Source: Coffea arabica
Taxonomy: Eukaryota; Streptophyta; Magnoliopsida; Gentianales; Rubiaceae
Assembly (NCBI RefSeq): GCF_036785885.1
Contig: NC_092317.1
Location: 5,458,501-5,522,500 of the forward strand
Direction of reading: 5' to 3'
Length of the DNA: 64,000 nucleotides
In this document: one piece after another, positions 35,567 through 47,800 of the stretch
Numbering within the stretch: position 1 is the first letter of the stretch
Layout of the letters: each line of letters begins with the position of its first letter
The notes under the pieces: model-generated
What the model was told of the DNA's origin: nothing
Seen by the model: the letters and a program-made list of their open reading frames with translations, nothing else
Databases searched by the model: none
Translations under genes and position numbers: made by a program

Positions 35567-38500
35567 ATGGGTTCAAGAAAGACTAGAACTTCTGCTATTA
35601 ATGAAGCCACAGAGTTCTTTAACCAGCTGTTAGTGGATAAGCCTCTTTTGCCTCTCGTAGTTCCCCTGTTGTTTGTTCTTTGGGGTATTGAGAAGTGGTT
35701 TTTCTCTCTCTCAAATTGGGTTCCTTTGGCCGTTGCAGTCTGGGCTACTATTCAGGTAGCTTCTTATACCATTTTATTTTTCTGAGTTTGGTGAATTATG
35801 ATGTCTTCTTCATACTTCAATCCTTGAGTTACTCTTGTTTTCTTTGTCTAAATGGTTGTGCAAAATCTTGAAACTATAAGGTTGAATGTGCTTGATCATT
35901 TGGACTTAATTGGCTTCTGAGATTTTCTCTGTCTCTGTTCTGGATCTTTCACCTGTGCTTAGTGAAATAAAGTTTTGGTTTTCTTAAACCAGATTTTTTT
36001 TTCTATATTATTCACTGAATACCGTGTTTTCCACTACTACTTTTCATTTTGGTTGCCTGATTGCTATTTTTTTTATATCAAATTTCAGAGGTTGTAGGTT
36101 CTCTAATTCTCAAATCATCTATCAAATAAGTAATGATTTAAAAATTTTCTTAACAGAAAAGTAATAGGGAGCCAGGCATTCAGCAAGTGATGAAGACTTA
36201 ACTCAAGAATCGCTGCTTTCGAGTGTCACGCTAGTATTTGCTTTGTTAGTTGGCTTTCATTGTTCTTTATTTTTATTTTAGTTGGTCGATGTCTTTATGT
36301 CATGGTTTTGTGCGTTTTTGTTTGTACAACATCCACACAAGCACCTTTTCTCTTTAAATTGCTTGCAGCTTTTTGTCCGCAAAGTGGATTGTTCGTGCTT
36401 TTCTTCTTAATTTCTACAATCTGAAACTTCTAAAAGTTATTAACAGTGGACGTCCACTAGAATTCTGTTCAATTTATCCATCACTGCAATGGGATGCCCT
36501 TCTAAATTTGAAATTAAGGACTTTAGAGATCATTGTAACCATGATAAGATTGTCTTGAGGCTTCCAAGATCTAGGTTTGTGGCCTAAAGTTTTTATGAGC
36601 GTCAGGTACTGTGAAGAAAATTATTAAACAGAAAAAGGTGTGGCTGGTGACAAATTGTTGAATAATTTTTTAAGATTTTATCTCAAATGAGAAAATGACT
36701 GTAACGTAGGTTGAACTGGATATAGGCTTTCTCAATATCATAGCATAACTAATCACATATCTTTAACTAATTGCGCATAACAGAAGATGTTAACATTTTC
36801 CAAGGAAAATTTGGGCCATAATCTTTAGGTAGATTCTCTCCTTGTTTCCTAATATAAATGGTGGAAGCATGTCAGTTATTATTGGCTTCAGCATCCCTGG
36901 ATGAAAGTTCTTTCCTTTTTTTTTTTTTTCTCTGCCTTGCTTCTTATAGTACACTTGCTCCGTGTATGAATGAACAGAAGCACGAGCTGTTTTGGGGGTG
37001 GGGTCGGGGGCGGTCTGTCAGGGATTGGCAACACAACTTCACATTCCAGTGGGCTGACACTTTCTCTTTGTTACTTGATTCAGCATTTACAGCATAGCTT
37101 TAATTGCAAGATAGAATATTGATGTAGGAAATACATGGCTGTAACATGAGTTGTCAACCTTCCCAATTTGCAGTATGGGAGTTATCAACGTCGTATTCTC
37201 ACAGAAGACTTGAACACAAAATGGAAGCAACTGATACTACAGACCTCGGTAATTTTCTTTTTCATTTTCTTATGTAGATCTGCATGTCAAATAGGCAACT
37301 AACCGCAGACTTGATTTTTCATATTTCTGTACAGTCAACAACACCTTTGGAGCACTGTGAGTGGCTCAACGTGCTGTTAACAGAAGTTTGGCCCAACTAT
37401 ATTGGGCCTAAGCTCTCCTTAAGGTTCGCTTCTATTGTCGAGGTGAGTTCTCCTCTCTCTCCCTCTCTCTGAAGGTAATTTTTATTGTATTTGAAAAACT
37501 AGTTTTTGAAAAACACTCCAAAAACAGGGGATCCAAACAGAGCCGAAATTTTTTATTATTTTTTATTTTCTTTTATTTTTGAAGATGCAAGATGCATGAA
37601 CTTGCATGATGTAACAAAAGTTGTAAAATTGGTGTCAAGCATTTTTTTCCCGTTGTAATACCAATAGCACTAACCATTGGAATCTTCTTGGTGGAATAAT
37701 TTGCATTTTTGTAGAGTTTTTGGTCAACTTTCATCTTTTATGCTATAGGTCATTGTTTTAGTGAGAAATGCGGCAAATAAAGCTTCTCCTGATGAATTGC
37801 TTGATTGGTTAGTTCTTCTTGTGGTTGGCATTCACATCATAGAATAATTATCTAAATTCATTTGTACTTGTTAACGTGCAGAGACGTTTAAAGCATAGAA
37901 AGCCAAGCCTGATTGTAAGTATCTTCACTTTTCCATCATGTGACAGAATTTGCATCCATGCAGAGTCTAAAGATGTTTCTGCTAAAACTGCTGTCCTTTT
38001 TCAGGAAAAGATTGAATTGCAGGAATTTTCGTTAGGTTCACACCCACCTATCTTAGGTATTCATGGGGCTAGTTGGTCAACTTCAGGTGATCAGGTGTGC
38101 TTTTCTTGCTTAGATGTCAAACTTTTACCATATTCAATTCTTAGTTATCAAACTTTAGTAATTCTTGGAATGGCGGATTTGCCAATCTGAATTGTAGCTT
38201 TTGTTTTCTATGAAAAATCTATGTCAAAATGTGTTAACGCTGCTAATTGTTGACATATGGAATGAGGAAACGCATGATGTTGGGGGGAGAAAAGAGAGGG
38301 CTACTAAGCAAATGTGTATTTGGTTGGTATTAGGAGAACTTTGCAAAAGCTGAATAAAATTTCCAACTATAGCACCCTGATAAAAGCTTCTCAAAATTCA
38401 GGGATATAATTCAATAAATATAGATACTTTTCCTTGCTATTAAACATGTTGATATGTTATGACTAGACTAGTTGTGGCTGCTGATGTCCGAAGGATAAAG

Positions 38501-41500
38501 ATAAGGAAGCTATAAAGATTTCTTGAGAGTTTTGATACAGTTCATGTTGTGTCATTTCTGCTATTTAGCTATAGTGTTTCTATATCTTACTTGAGCTTTT
38601 CAAGCGTTGAAATATATATCCTTTATTTTGCTTGTAAGGCTAATCATAAGTGTTTCCTCATTAATTTTATTTAGGATTAGATGAATTGTTTGCTGATGCC
38701 TGCTTATGTTTACAGAGAATTCTGCGTTTCGGTTTCAACTGGGATGCTACAGACATGAGCATTATGTTGTCCGTTAAGTTGGCAAAACCACTCATGGGAA
38801 CTGCACGAATTGTTATCAATAACATGCACATCAAGGGTGATGTATGCACTATACTACGTCCTCATTTTTGTAATGAATCTTGAACGGGTAATTTTAAGTT
38901 GAATCTCTAGAAGAAAAACAAGGAGTTTTGGCAAAATAACAGCTTTTGGGATGGTTTTTCCCTTGGGGAAGTGTTTCTCAATCCAAAGCTCCAGATTTGA
39001 GCTTCACTGATTAAAGCCTAGATAACTAACTAACCCAAAAGTCTGATGTCTGCACCTCTTCTCTCGCACGCCCTCACCAACCCCCCCTCCCACTACTCTC
39101 CAAAAAAAAAAAAACACCATATATTCAATGGAATGCTTTTGTTACAAAAGTATAGGATGAGCATGAAGTTATTTCTCAGACTTCATCACTTATATATGTG
39201 GGACTTTTAGCTACATGGAGGAGGTCTTGGAGTCTAGATTTCACATTGTAATTTATTTATTCAATTATTGCTTTTGTTGACATCTAAAGTCTCTTTGCTA
39301 AATTTACATTTACAGATGCTTTTAATGCCGATCCTGGATGGAAGAGCACTTTTATACTCATTTATGTCTACTCCAGAGGTGAGACTAGGTGTCGCTTTTG
39401 GAAGTGGTGGAAGCCAATCTCTACCTGGAACAGAACTTCCGGGTGTCTCTTCATGGCTGGTATGATAATGCATTGAATAGATTTTTCAAATTGCTTTAAA
39501 GAACGCTCAAAAAATTGAACTTGAAGTTCTAATTTCTTAGTTTCATATACTTTACATTCATAGTTGAATATTGGCTGCTTGAACAAGAATATTTTAGCTT
39601 TGTAAAAAAAGCAGTCAAGACAAGAAAATGTCTTAGTGAGCTCTGTGTATTTTGTAACAGGTTAAACTTGTTTCTGACACAATAAGTAAAAGGATGGTTG
39701 AACCTCGTCGTAACTGTCTTGCTTTGCCAGCGGTAGACTTGTATAAGAAAGCTGTAGGCGGTGTACTGTATGTTACAGTGATTTCTGCTAGCAAACTTTC
39801 TAGGAATAACTTGAAGGGAAGCCCCACAAAAAGACAACAGAGCTCAGTGGTAAATGGACATAAGGAAGATCACCTTGATGACAAAGATTTGAGGACCTTT
39901 GTGGAGGTTGAACTTGAAGAGTTGACCAGGAAAACAAATGAGCGACGAGGATCAAGTCCCAGCTGGGATTCAACATTTAATATGGTTCTACATGACAACT
40001 CAGGAGTTGTTAGGTTCAATCTTTATGAGTGCACTCCGGGTAGTGTAAAGTATGACTTCCTAACAAGCTGTGAAGTCAAGGTACACTTAATTTGTTATTC
40101 TTTCTTCCAACTTATAGAAATCATTTTATCTTTCAAATGCATGGGTTTGATGGGTTTCATGTGCTGGGATTGCATGCTATATTAACCAATGAAGAAGCAT
40201 TATTTGGTAATTGTTAGACTTGTTTTATCCAAACATAACTATCTTCTGGTATGTACAATGTTAGTGGTTAAATCAAACTTGTTTTTCCAGCTGTGGACAA
40301 GGCTTTATTCTTCCATCCAGATACTTTTTTTTTTTGAAAAAAATAATTTTCTGAATAGTGAAAATTTTTTCTCAAAATGCATGGATTTTCTAGTCTCCAA
40401 AGGCAGCATATAACAAAAATTCACCATTGTGTTTCTGTTTGCAATCCATTAATGGAACAACATGAAAAATTACATCATGAATTACCACCCAAAAAAAAAA
40501 AAGAGAAAGAGAGTTCTTTATTTTAATCTTCACATCAATTCCATGTTAATGAAGTGTCTAATCTATTTCCACGAACATAGATAAGATATGTTGCGGATGA
40601 CTCAACAATATTCTGGGCAACTGGTGCGGACTCCACCGTGATAGCGAAGCGTGCGGAGATTTGTGGAAAAGAAGTCGAGATGACTGTTCCTTTTGAGGGA
40701 ATAAATTCTGGAGAGGTATGAACGTCTATGAGCTTTCTTGCGTGCTGGGGATGTTTTGAGTAATGTTAATTTATGCGTTCCACTATATTCACAAAATATG
40801 CATGTCTTAGCTTATTCCTCTGAGATAAAGCTATATTAGTGAGTGAAGGTCCTCAATTCGTGTTCACCTGCCTTTCCATTTTTTTTTCTTGAAACAATAA
40901 TTGTATTGATAGTGTCAAATGTATACAATATCTGGACAAAGGTTCAATGAGCTATACAAAAGTGCACATTAGCACAGAAGAACAGAATTGATCCATTTTT
41001 TATTTTGACAAATTCTTAAAGCATAATTACTAAGAGATGTAGTGATATCATTTTTCAACTGCCTTGGCACATAAAGTGGAACTCACTCAATTAGATGCCT
41101 GAGACACCATGCCTTTGTTCTCGAGCTTTTTCTTGTTATTTTTAGTTTTGATCCTGGTTGGTCAGGGTTGAGGGGAGGGTGGGAAGGGTTGATAGGAGGA
41201 TGTTGGCTATTTCATCCTCCTGCTCTGTGTCTATGTACTCCCCCCCCCCCCTCCTCCTCCTCCTCTTCTTCTTTCTCTTTCCAAACTGCAAATATGTGCT
41301 CTGGTCTCTCCTTGAAAGCTTCAGTTTCACATCAATCAATTAAAGATAAATATGAGAGGAAATACATCAGCAACCAATTAAAGATAGCTTGAATAAACAG
41401 GATATACATCAGGAATTAAAGATAAAGACGAGACGCTTTTGGTAATGTGAAAGTTTGGGTCATCCTTCCACGAAGTTTAAATTCTTCCAATCATTGTCAA

Positions 41501-43990
41501 ACAATTCTGAATGTGATGAATATACAGTACAATGTCAATCTCATATGTTGCAGTTTTCACTTATTTAAGTTGTTTTTTTTCCTCCTATTGTACTAACATC
41601 ATATGAAATATCTTATTTAAAATACTGGACATGCCTAAAGGTTTCATTCTTTTAGCTCATCAAGCATGCACAAGATATAATTCTTGTTAAGATTTTCCTC
41701 AATAAGAGCATGAACTGACAGAGCTACTTTTTTGCTTGGAATGACATCTGCAGTTGAAAGTGAAACTTGTCTTGAAAGAATGGCATTTTTCTGATGGTTC
41801 ACATAGCATGAATGGTTCAAGGATTGGCTCAAGGCAAGCACTCAATGGGTCATCAAAATTTCTTCCAACAACCGGAAGAAAAATTTATGTAACTGTTACA
41901 GAAGGAAAAAACCTTGTTGTGAAAGACAGACTTGGGAAGTCAGACCCTTTTGTTAAATTGCAGTACGGGAAGGTACAATCCTTTTCTCTGTTCCTTAATC
42001 AAGCCCTTCTAACCCTTGTTGGACTCAGTTACTCTCTGTATTTTAATAAAATTGTGATCCCTTTCTTGAAGAAAATACTATATCATTGATTGATTAAAAA
42101 GCAAATTTGATCATTGCACTATGCGAGGCACATGATGTTAACATCCACTAATGTAGACTACTGATACTAGAATTGTGATGGTGATAAATCTTCTTTTCAG
42201 GCAATTCGAAGAACTAGAACTGTCCCACATACTTCAGATCCTACTTGGAATCAGAAGTTTGAATTTGATGAAATAGGAGATGGAGAATATCTCAAAATAA
42301 AATGCTATAATGAAGAAACATTCAGAGAAGAAAGCATAGGTGGTGCTCGAGTAAATATGGAAGGCCTTGTTGAGGGATCAGCAAGGGATGTTTGGATCCC
42401 TCTTGAAAAAGTGAATTCCGGAGAGCTGCATCTTCATATAGAAGCAGTGAGAGTTGAGGTTAATGAAGGATCAAAGGTATGCCAAATTAAAATTTCAGCT
42501 TGTTCATGTTTCCAATTGTCAGATTTTTATTTTTGAAGCAAGACAACCATGGGACTCTGTTTTATTTAGGAGGATTACTGTGTGCCATGCATATTTTTTG
42601 TAGATGTACAATGCTCTTAAAATGTCAACATCTAGGCCAGATTTTGGAATAATGCTCCGTTGCTAGTAAAATGCTTCTACAATGCAAATCTTTGTAGATG
42701 TGCATTTTTAGAGCATTTATGTGATTATACATCTCTGGTTGCAATGTCATTGACTTCACTATATTCTCAGTTGCAATTGCATGACTTCAACTCGTATGTT
42801 TCCTAACTTTTCAACCACTTTTTGTGTTTTACCAGGGATTGCACAGATCTACAGACAATGGATTGGTTGAGCTTGTTCTTATTGAAGGAAGAGATCTCTT
42901 TGCTGCTGATCTGAGAGGAACAAGTGATCCATATGTGAGAGTACACTATGGAAACTTGAAGAGGAGGACTAAGGTTAGAAAATGTGTTATTTGCAAAATT
43001 GCTTTTCTTGTTAGTCTAGCTCTTTATTACCAATATGTGGTTTCTCTTTGGCTCTATGATTATAAATTGCTGACATTAGTGGTTTCCAACACCGCACGAC
43101 TATGTTGTATGTACTGCAATGTACTCACAACTGTCTTCTACACTTACGGCAGTAAGAAAGGTTTTCAGATCCTTGTCCCATTCCCCAATTTTTAGATTGG
43201 TTGCAAAAACTACTGAATCTATTATATGTTATAGTCCTGAGGTGGACATACCAATCGCATTAATATTTGAATCCAAAAATACTAGTATTATATACTGTTT
43301 TATATTTCCGCATTGTTGAACTTGCTTTGTTCTGCTTTTGATTGCAGGTTGTGTATAAAACTCTAAATCCGCAATGGCATCAGACCTTTGAATTTCCTGA
43401 TGATGGTAGTCCACTTGAGTTGCACGTCAAGGACCACAATGCTCTGCTGCCTACATCAAGCATAGGTGACTGCGTTGTAGAATACAAGAGATTACCTCCA
43501 AATCAGATGTCCGAAAAATGGATACCACTGCAGAATGTAAAAAATGGTGAGATCCATATTCAAGTAACTAGACGAGTTCCAGAATTAGACAAGAAGCCAC
43601 CAGACTCTGAGTCGTTTTCAATTCAAGCACGCAAGCGAACTTCTAAACAGGTGAGAACCTCACGCATCTCTAACGCTTCTCTTACATTCCATTTCTCTTC
43701 CATGTTCCAGATAATTCGCCTTATACGCACTCTGAATCTTGCATGTACTGATGCAATTCTTTTATCAGATGAAGCAAAATATGATCAAGTTTCAGTCTTT
43801 GATAGAGGATGGCAATCTTGAAGGACTTTCAGCATCACTGAGTGAGCTGGAAACACTGCATGATGCTCAAGAAGAGTACATTTCCCAGGTTGAGATGGAG
43901 CAAATGCTTCTCCTGAACAAGATAAATGAACTTGGTCAGGAAGTCTTAAATTCCCCAGCTCCCTTGATTAGAAGAGCCACAATTCCTTGA
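35567..43990 (+). CDS. SMP/C2-domain synaptotagmin-like protein (NTMC2 type 3)
   Basis: Probable ER-anchored membrane-contact-site lipid-transfer protein. Fourteen exons: 35567-35755, 37174-37248, 37335-37442, 37882-37914, 38005-38094, 38716-38841, 39316-39459, 39661-40080, 40581-40715, 41754-41972, 42201-42476, 42836-42973, 43348-43650, 43769-43990. Every junction is GT-AG and phase 0, giving 825 aa against about 815 in Arabidopsis SYTF (At3g18370), which it follows throughout. Residues 25-63 form an N-terminal hydrophobic anchor (KPLLPLVVPLLFVLW onward). An SMP domain spans about 65-260 (TPLEHCEWLNVLL, ELPGVSSWLV). A degenerate C2 lies at about 285-395, a second at 480-605 (KDRLGKSDPFVKLQYG) and a third at 613-730 (DLRGTSDPYVRVHYG). 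A C-terminal coiled coil spans about 753-815. The third C2 keeps the first Asp loop; the second lacks the Asp residues of the other loop. Confidence 0.96.
37476..37544. mobile_element. Truncated MITE in intron 3 of SMP/C2 gene
   Basis: Contains the right half of the gtttggattagct family: taatttttattgtatttgaa, actagtttttgaaaaacact and the terminus ggatccaaacagagcc. It begins about 30 bp after the exon 3 donor. The left half is missing. Confidence 0.6.
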
Positions 43991-44877
43991 CGCTGATGTT
44001 AACTTTAGCAATGTAGTTAGAATCACGGGAAACCCGTAGTTGCTAATGCTAAGTATAGGGTCCTAAGAAAATTTTTTCAATCTGTATATTGTTTTACCAC
44101 ATGTATGTATGACTGAGAAATGCTTATTTTGCCCTGCAATGAAAATATGGCCTTAGATCCACCCCAGAACTTCATTTTTTTCCCCCTGATGTATACTAAC
44201 TTTTCTTCTTAGATCAAGTGCACTGCTGGTTTGTTATGAATTCACTTTCAATCTTTCATAAAGCAAAACAATATACTGTTATAATTCCTGAAAGATCTGC
44301 AGATCACACTTCTCAGGCTTCAATATTCCAAAGAACTGATACAAAAACATGTATGCATATTACAAATTTATGAAGAGCTTGGAAGATAGCTTTTTCCGAA
44401 AAATGCATGTCACAGAATAGCACCAGAACATATTTAAAAAGTCGCATTTTCTTTATTAAGGCTATTACTCTTGTATAGTATCAATTCTAAATTTTTTTTC
44501 TTGGGTTTGGCATATTTTAGAAAGAAATCAAGCACATAAAACATCACTTCAAAATTCTTTTTCTTTCTAGTTTTACACGTGCAAAAAATTCTTTACTTCA
44601 AAGCCGATTAAATCTAATGATTCTGGTCCGACGTGTACAAACTGCCAGTGCCACGCAAGCAAGCAAAATATCTGAAAAAAAAAAAAAATCCAAAAATCAC
44701 ACTATCAGTCTATCACAACCTTCGTCTCACCATAGCCAAAACTCCCTTCTCATCGTCTTCCTCCCTAAAACCTCATCTTCTCCGAGCTTCACATAAAATA
44801 AAACAAAACAATCCTGCTTTCTTCACTTTCAGAACTTCATTGCTATGCTGCCCGAAGAAGCTGAATTTGGTTCATAA
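43991..44877. other. Intergenic between SMP/C2 and CRM genes
   Basis: Holds the 3' UTR of the upstream gene and the promoter and leader of the downstream one, on the same strand. The homologue of At3g18380 (SHH2), expected here from the Arabidopsis order, is absent. No clear TATA box. Confidence 0.6.
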
Positions 44878-47800
44878 ATGGCCATGTCAACTGCGAAATT
44901 CTCAGAAATGCCACTGCCACTGCCACCCCACTTCTTCTCCTCCACTTCTAGGAAACCCTCTTTCTCTCTCTATTTCCTTAAACCCTTTTCCTCTTCTCTC
45001 CGGCCAACTGCCCCCGCTACCACCTCCGCCGCCAGAATTCCCAAAAAGCCTTTTCAAAACCCGGATACTGCGAGACCCACCACCAAACATTCTTCTTCTT
45101 GGTTGAATCAATGGCCCTCCTCCAACCTACTTCCTCCTGTTCATTACAAAAACCCCAAAACCCTCCAACCCGAAATCCAGGACTCCCGGGTCACTGGCGA
45201 ACCGGGTCGACCCGTGACATCTGCAATCGACAGGATTGTGCTCCGGTTGAGGAACCTCGGGTTGGGTACGGATGATGACGAAGAGGAGGATGGCATTGAG
45301 GAACCCGGGTCGGCCTTAGTTCCGGGTCGGGTTGATGATGTGGGACGGGTAAATGGGGAGGAAAAGTTGGGGGATTTGTTGAAGAGGGATTGGGTCAGGC
45401 CAGACATGATGTTGGTTGAAGATGGGGAGGACGCAGATTCGACATTATTGCCGTGGGAAAAGGAGGAGTTGGCAGCTGCGGCGGAGGAGGGGGGTTTGGG
45501 GAAGAGGAGGACGCCAAAGGCGCCAACTTTGGCTGAGTTGACTATTGAAGATGGGGAGCTGAGGAGGTTGAGGAGAATGGGGATGACATTGAGGGAAAGG
45601 ATAAATGTGGCTAAGGCAGGGGTAACAGGGGAAGTGTTGGAGAAGATTCACGATAAATGGAGGAAGAATGAGCTTGTTAGGTTGAAGTTTCATGAGTCTT
45701 TAGCTCATGATATGAAGACGGCTCATGAGATTGTTGAGGTTTGTATGGCGTAACGCCAATTCTTGGAATAATGTCAAATAAGCTTTGTGTTTAATTAGTG
45801 ATGTGAATTTAATAAATGTTAGAATTGTTGTTCCCAAGTTTGTTGCTTTGGTTAAACTAATTGAAGTTGTCTGATGTAGGCTACATTAGAATGAGTTGAG
45901 ATTTGTATTTGTGATTAAGTGTATCATACTTGATTTGGCGTAGGGTATGGATGACTCAAAGAGGTCTAAGAATTTAACCAGTGGTTGTGGTCAATGCGGA
46001 TGATACTAGAATGTGTTTATCTGTGAACTAGCTAAACGAATTTTAAGTTGAGAGACAATAATAGGCCAGCTAGTTAACCTTCCTGATGCATGGAGAGAAT
46101 GAATATGGAAATATAAGATCTGAGACAAAGGTCTTGATGTATAAATAGCCCAATCTTGTTAGAACAGGGATTTTTTAAAAGTGGGTATTGATGGAAAGAA
46201 TGGAGCAAAGGTTAAGCCTAGGGCATCAATTGGAGATTGGAATGGGTAAGGAAATGCACTGAACTTGCAGAAGTAGGGTTGAACACAAGTAAGGAAGATA
46301 ATAGAGATAAATGCTTGGCATCTAAGACTATCAGTCATATAGGAAAGCTTAAGGATCCTGTTCTGGTTAAGTTCTAGGAAGGAGTTTTTCAAGTTGATGA
46401 AGAGGAACTGACCGTAAACTGGACATTGATGCTATTCTTTTACCAAAAGAAACTGGGAGCTTGTCTAAAGTACCAAAATAAAATACTAGGTGGTCTTATG
46501 TTCAATTTTTTCTGGTTATCTTCACTTTTATTAGATATACTTAATTATAGCTCATCAACAGCCAAAGAATTTTTGGTAGCCAGCATGTCTAAGAACATAC
46601 CTACAACATATACGCACATAGGTACATATACGTATTAGTGCTCGTTGGAAAGTGAATGCTCTTAATAATAAGTACTTAGCAAACTAATTTTTCTCACTCA
46701 CTGTGTCAAACTTGTGTGATTTTTTTTTTTAGCTTTTCAATCTAAAAGGCAATTATTGCAAGTTATTGATGTACTGGCAGCTATTCGGGATTTAAAAAAT
46801 GACTATCCAACAACTTATAAGGGAAATAGATTAGTAAAACAAAAGGAGATAGTGTATGGACAATTAGCCTGTGAAAGGTCTTGGATTTTGAACTACAATA
46901 TTCATTATCAAAAAGTTAAAAGTAAAGATCTCATAGAGTTGTATACCAAGTTCCAGATTGTTGATTGGACTTTCAAGATGGAATTCGCCTCTGAGATAAG
47001 GACCAGATATAAGTAGCTATATTCCTTCTTTGCAGGACTCCAGCTCGTATAATTTAGCACACCAACATTTGTTCATTACTTCCTTAGTTCCATGCTGATA
47101 AATATGATGTTTGTTTATGATGCTTCTTCCTTAAGAGAGCAGATAATTTCAGGAATCAGCACACTGTTCTGTAGCTTAGATACAGAAGCAAAGAGTTCTT
47201 TTGGAAAGAACTGCTAATTTGGTGCTAATGTTGTTGTTTCTAATCCAGCGTCGAACCAGGGGACTAGTTATATGGAGGTCAGGAAGTGTGATGGTGGTCT
47301 ACAGAGGGACTCATTATGAGGGGCCTTTATCACGATCCCAATCTGAGGGGGGAGAAGGTCAAACTCCTTTTGTCCCAAATGTTTCCCCTTCTGGTACTTC
47401 ACTAGCCACAAAGAATGGCATTGTCTATCCTGTTCTGGAAAAGTCAAACCCAGCTGTCATTAATGGTGTTGAAAGCATGACGGAAGAGGAAATTGAATAC
47501 AATAGTCTGCTAGATGGTTTAGGTCCACGGTTTGAAGATTGGTGGGGAACAGGAGTACATCCTGTTGATGCTGATTTACTTCCTCAGACAATTCCTGGTT
47601 ATAAAACGCCTTTCCGGCTTATCCCTGTTGGAATGAGATCACATCTAACCAATGCAGAAATGACTAATTTACGAAAACTTGCTAAATCACTTCCTTGTCA
47701 CTTTGCTCTTGGTAAAGATAAGCACCTTAAATCACTTTTTTCTGTAGTGTAGAATATAGATTTTTTTATTTTATTGATTATCTTCCATTGTATTTGTTAG

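Noticed and set aside
37741-37812. Protein-like phrase around VIVLVRNAANKASPDEL in the SMP/C2 gene
   Set aside because: It contains in-frame stops, lies in intron 3, and the flanking exons already join in phase to match the family.
43991-44877. Search for an SHH2 (At3g18380) homologue
   Set aside because: The gap is under 0.9 kb and no homeodomain or SAWADEE-like sequence is readable on either strand.
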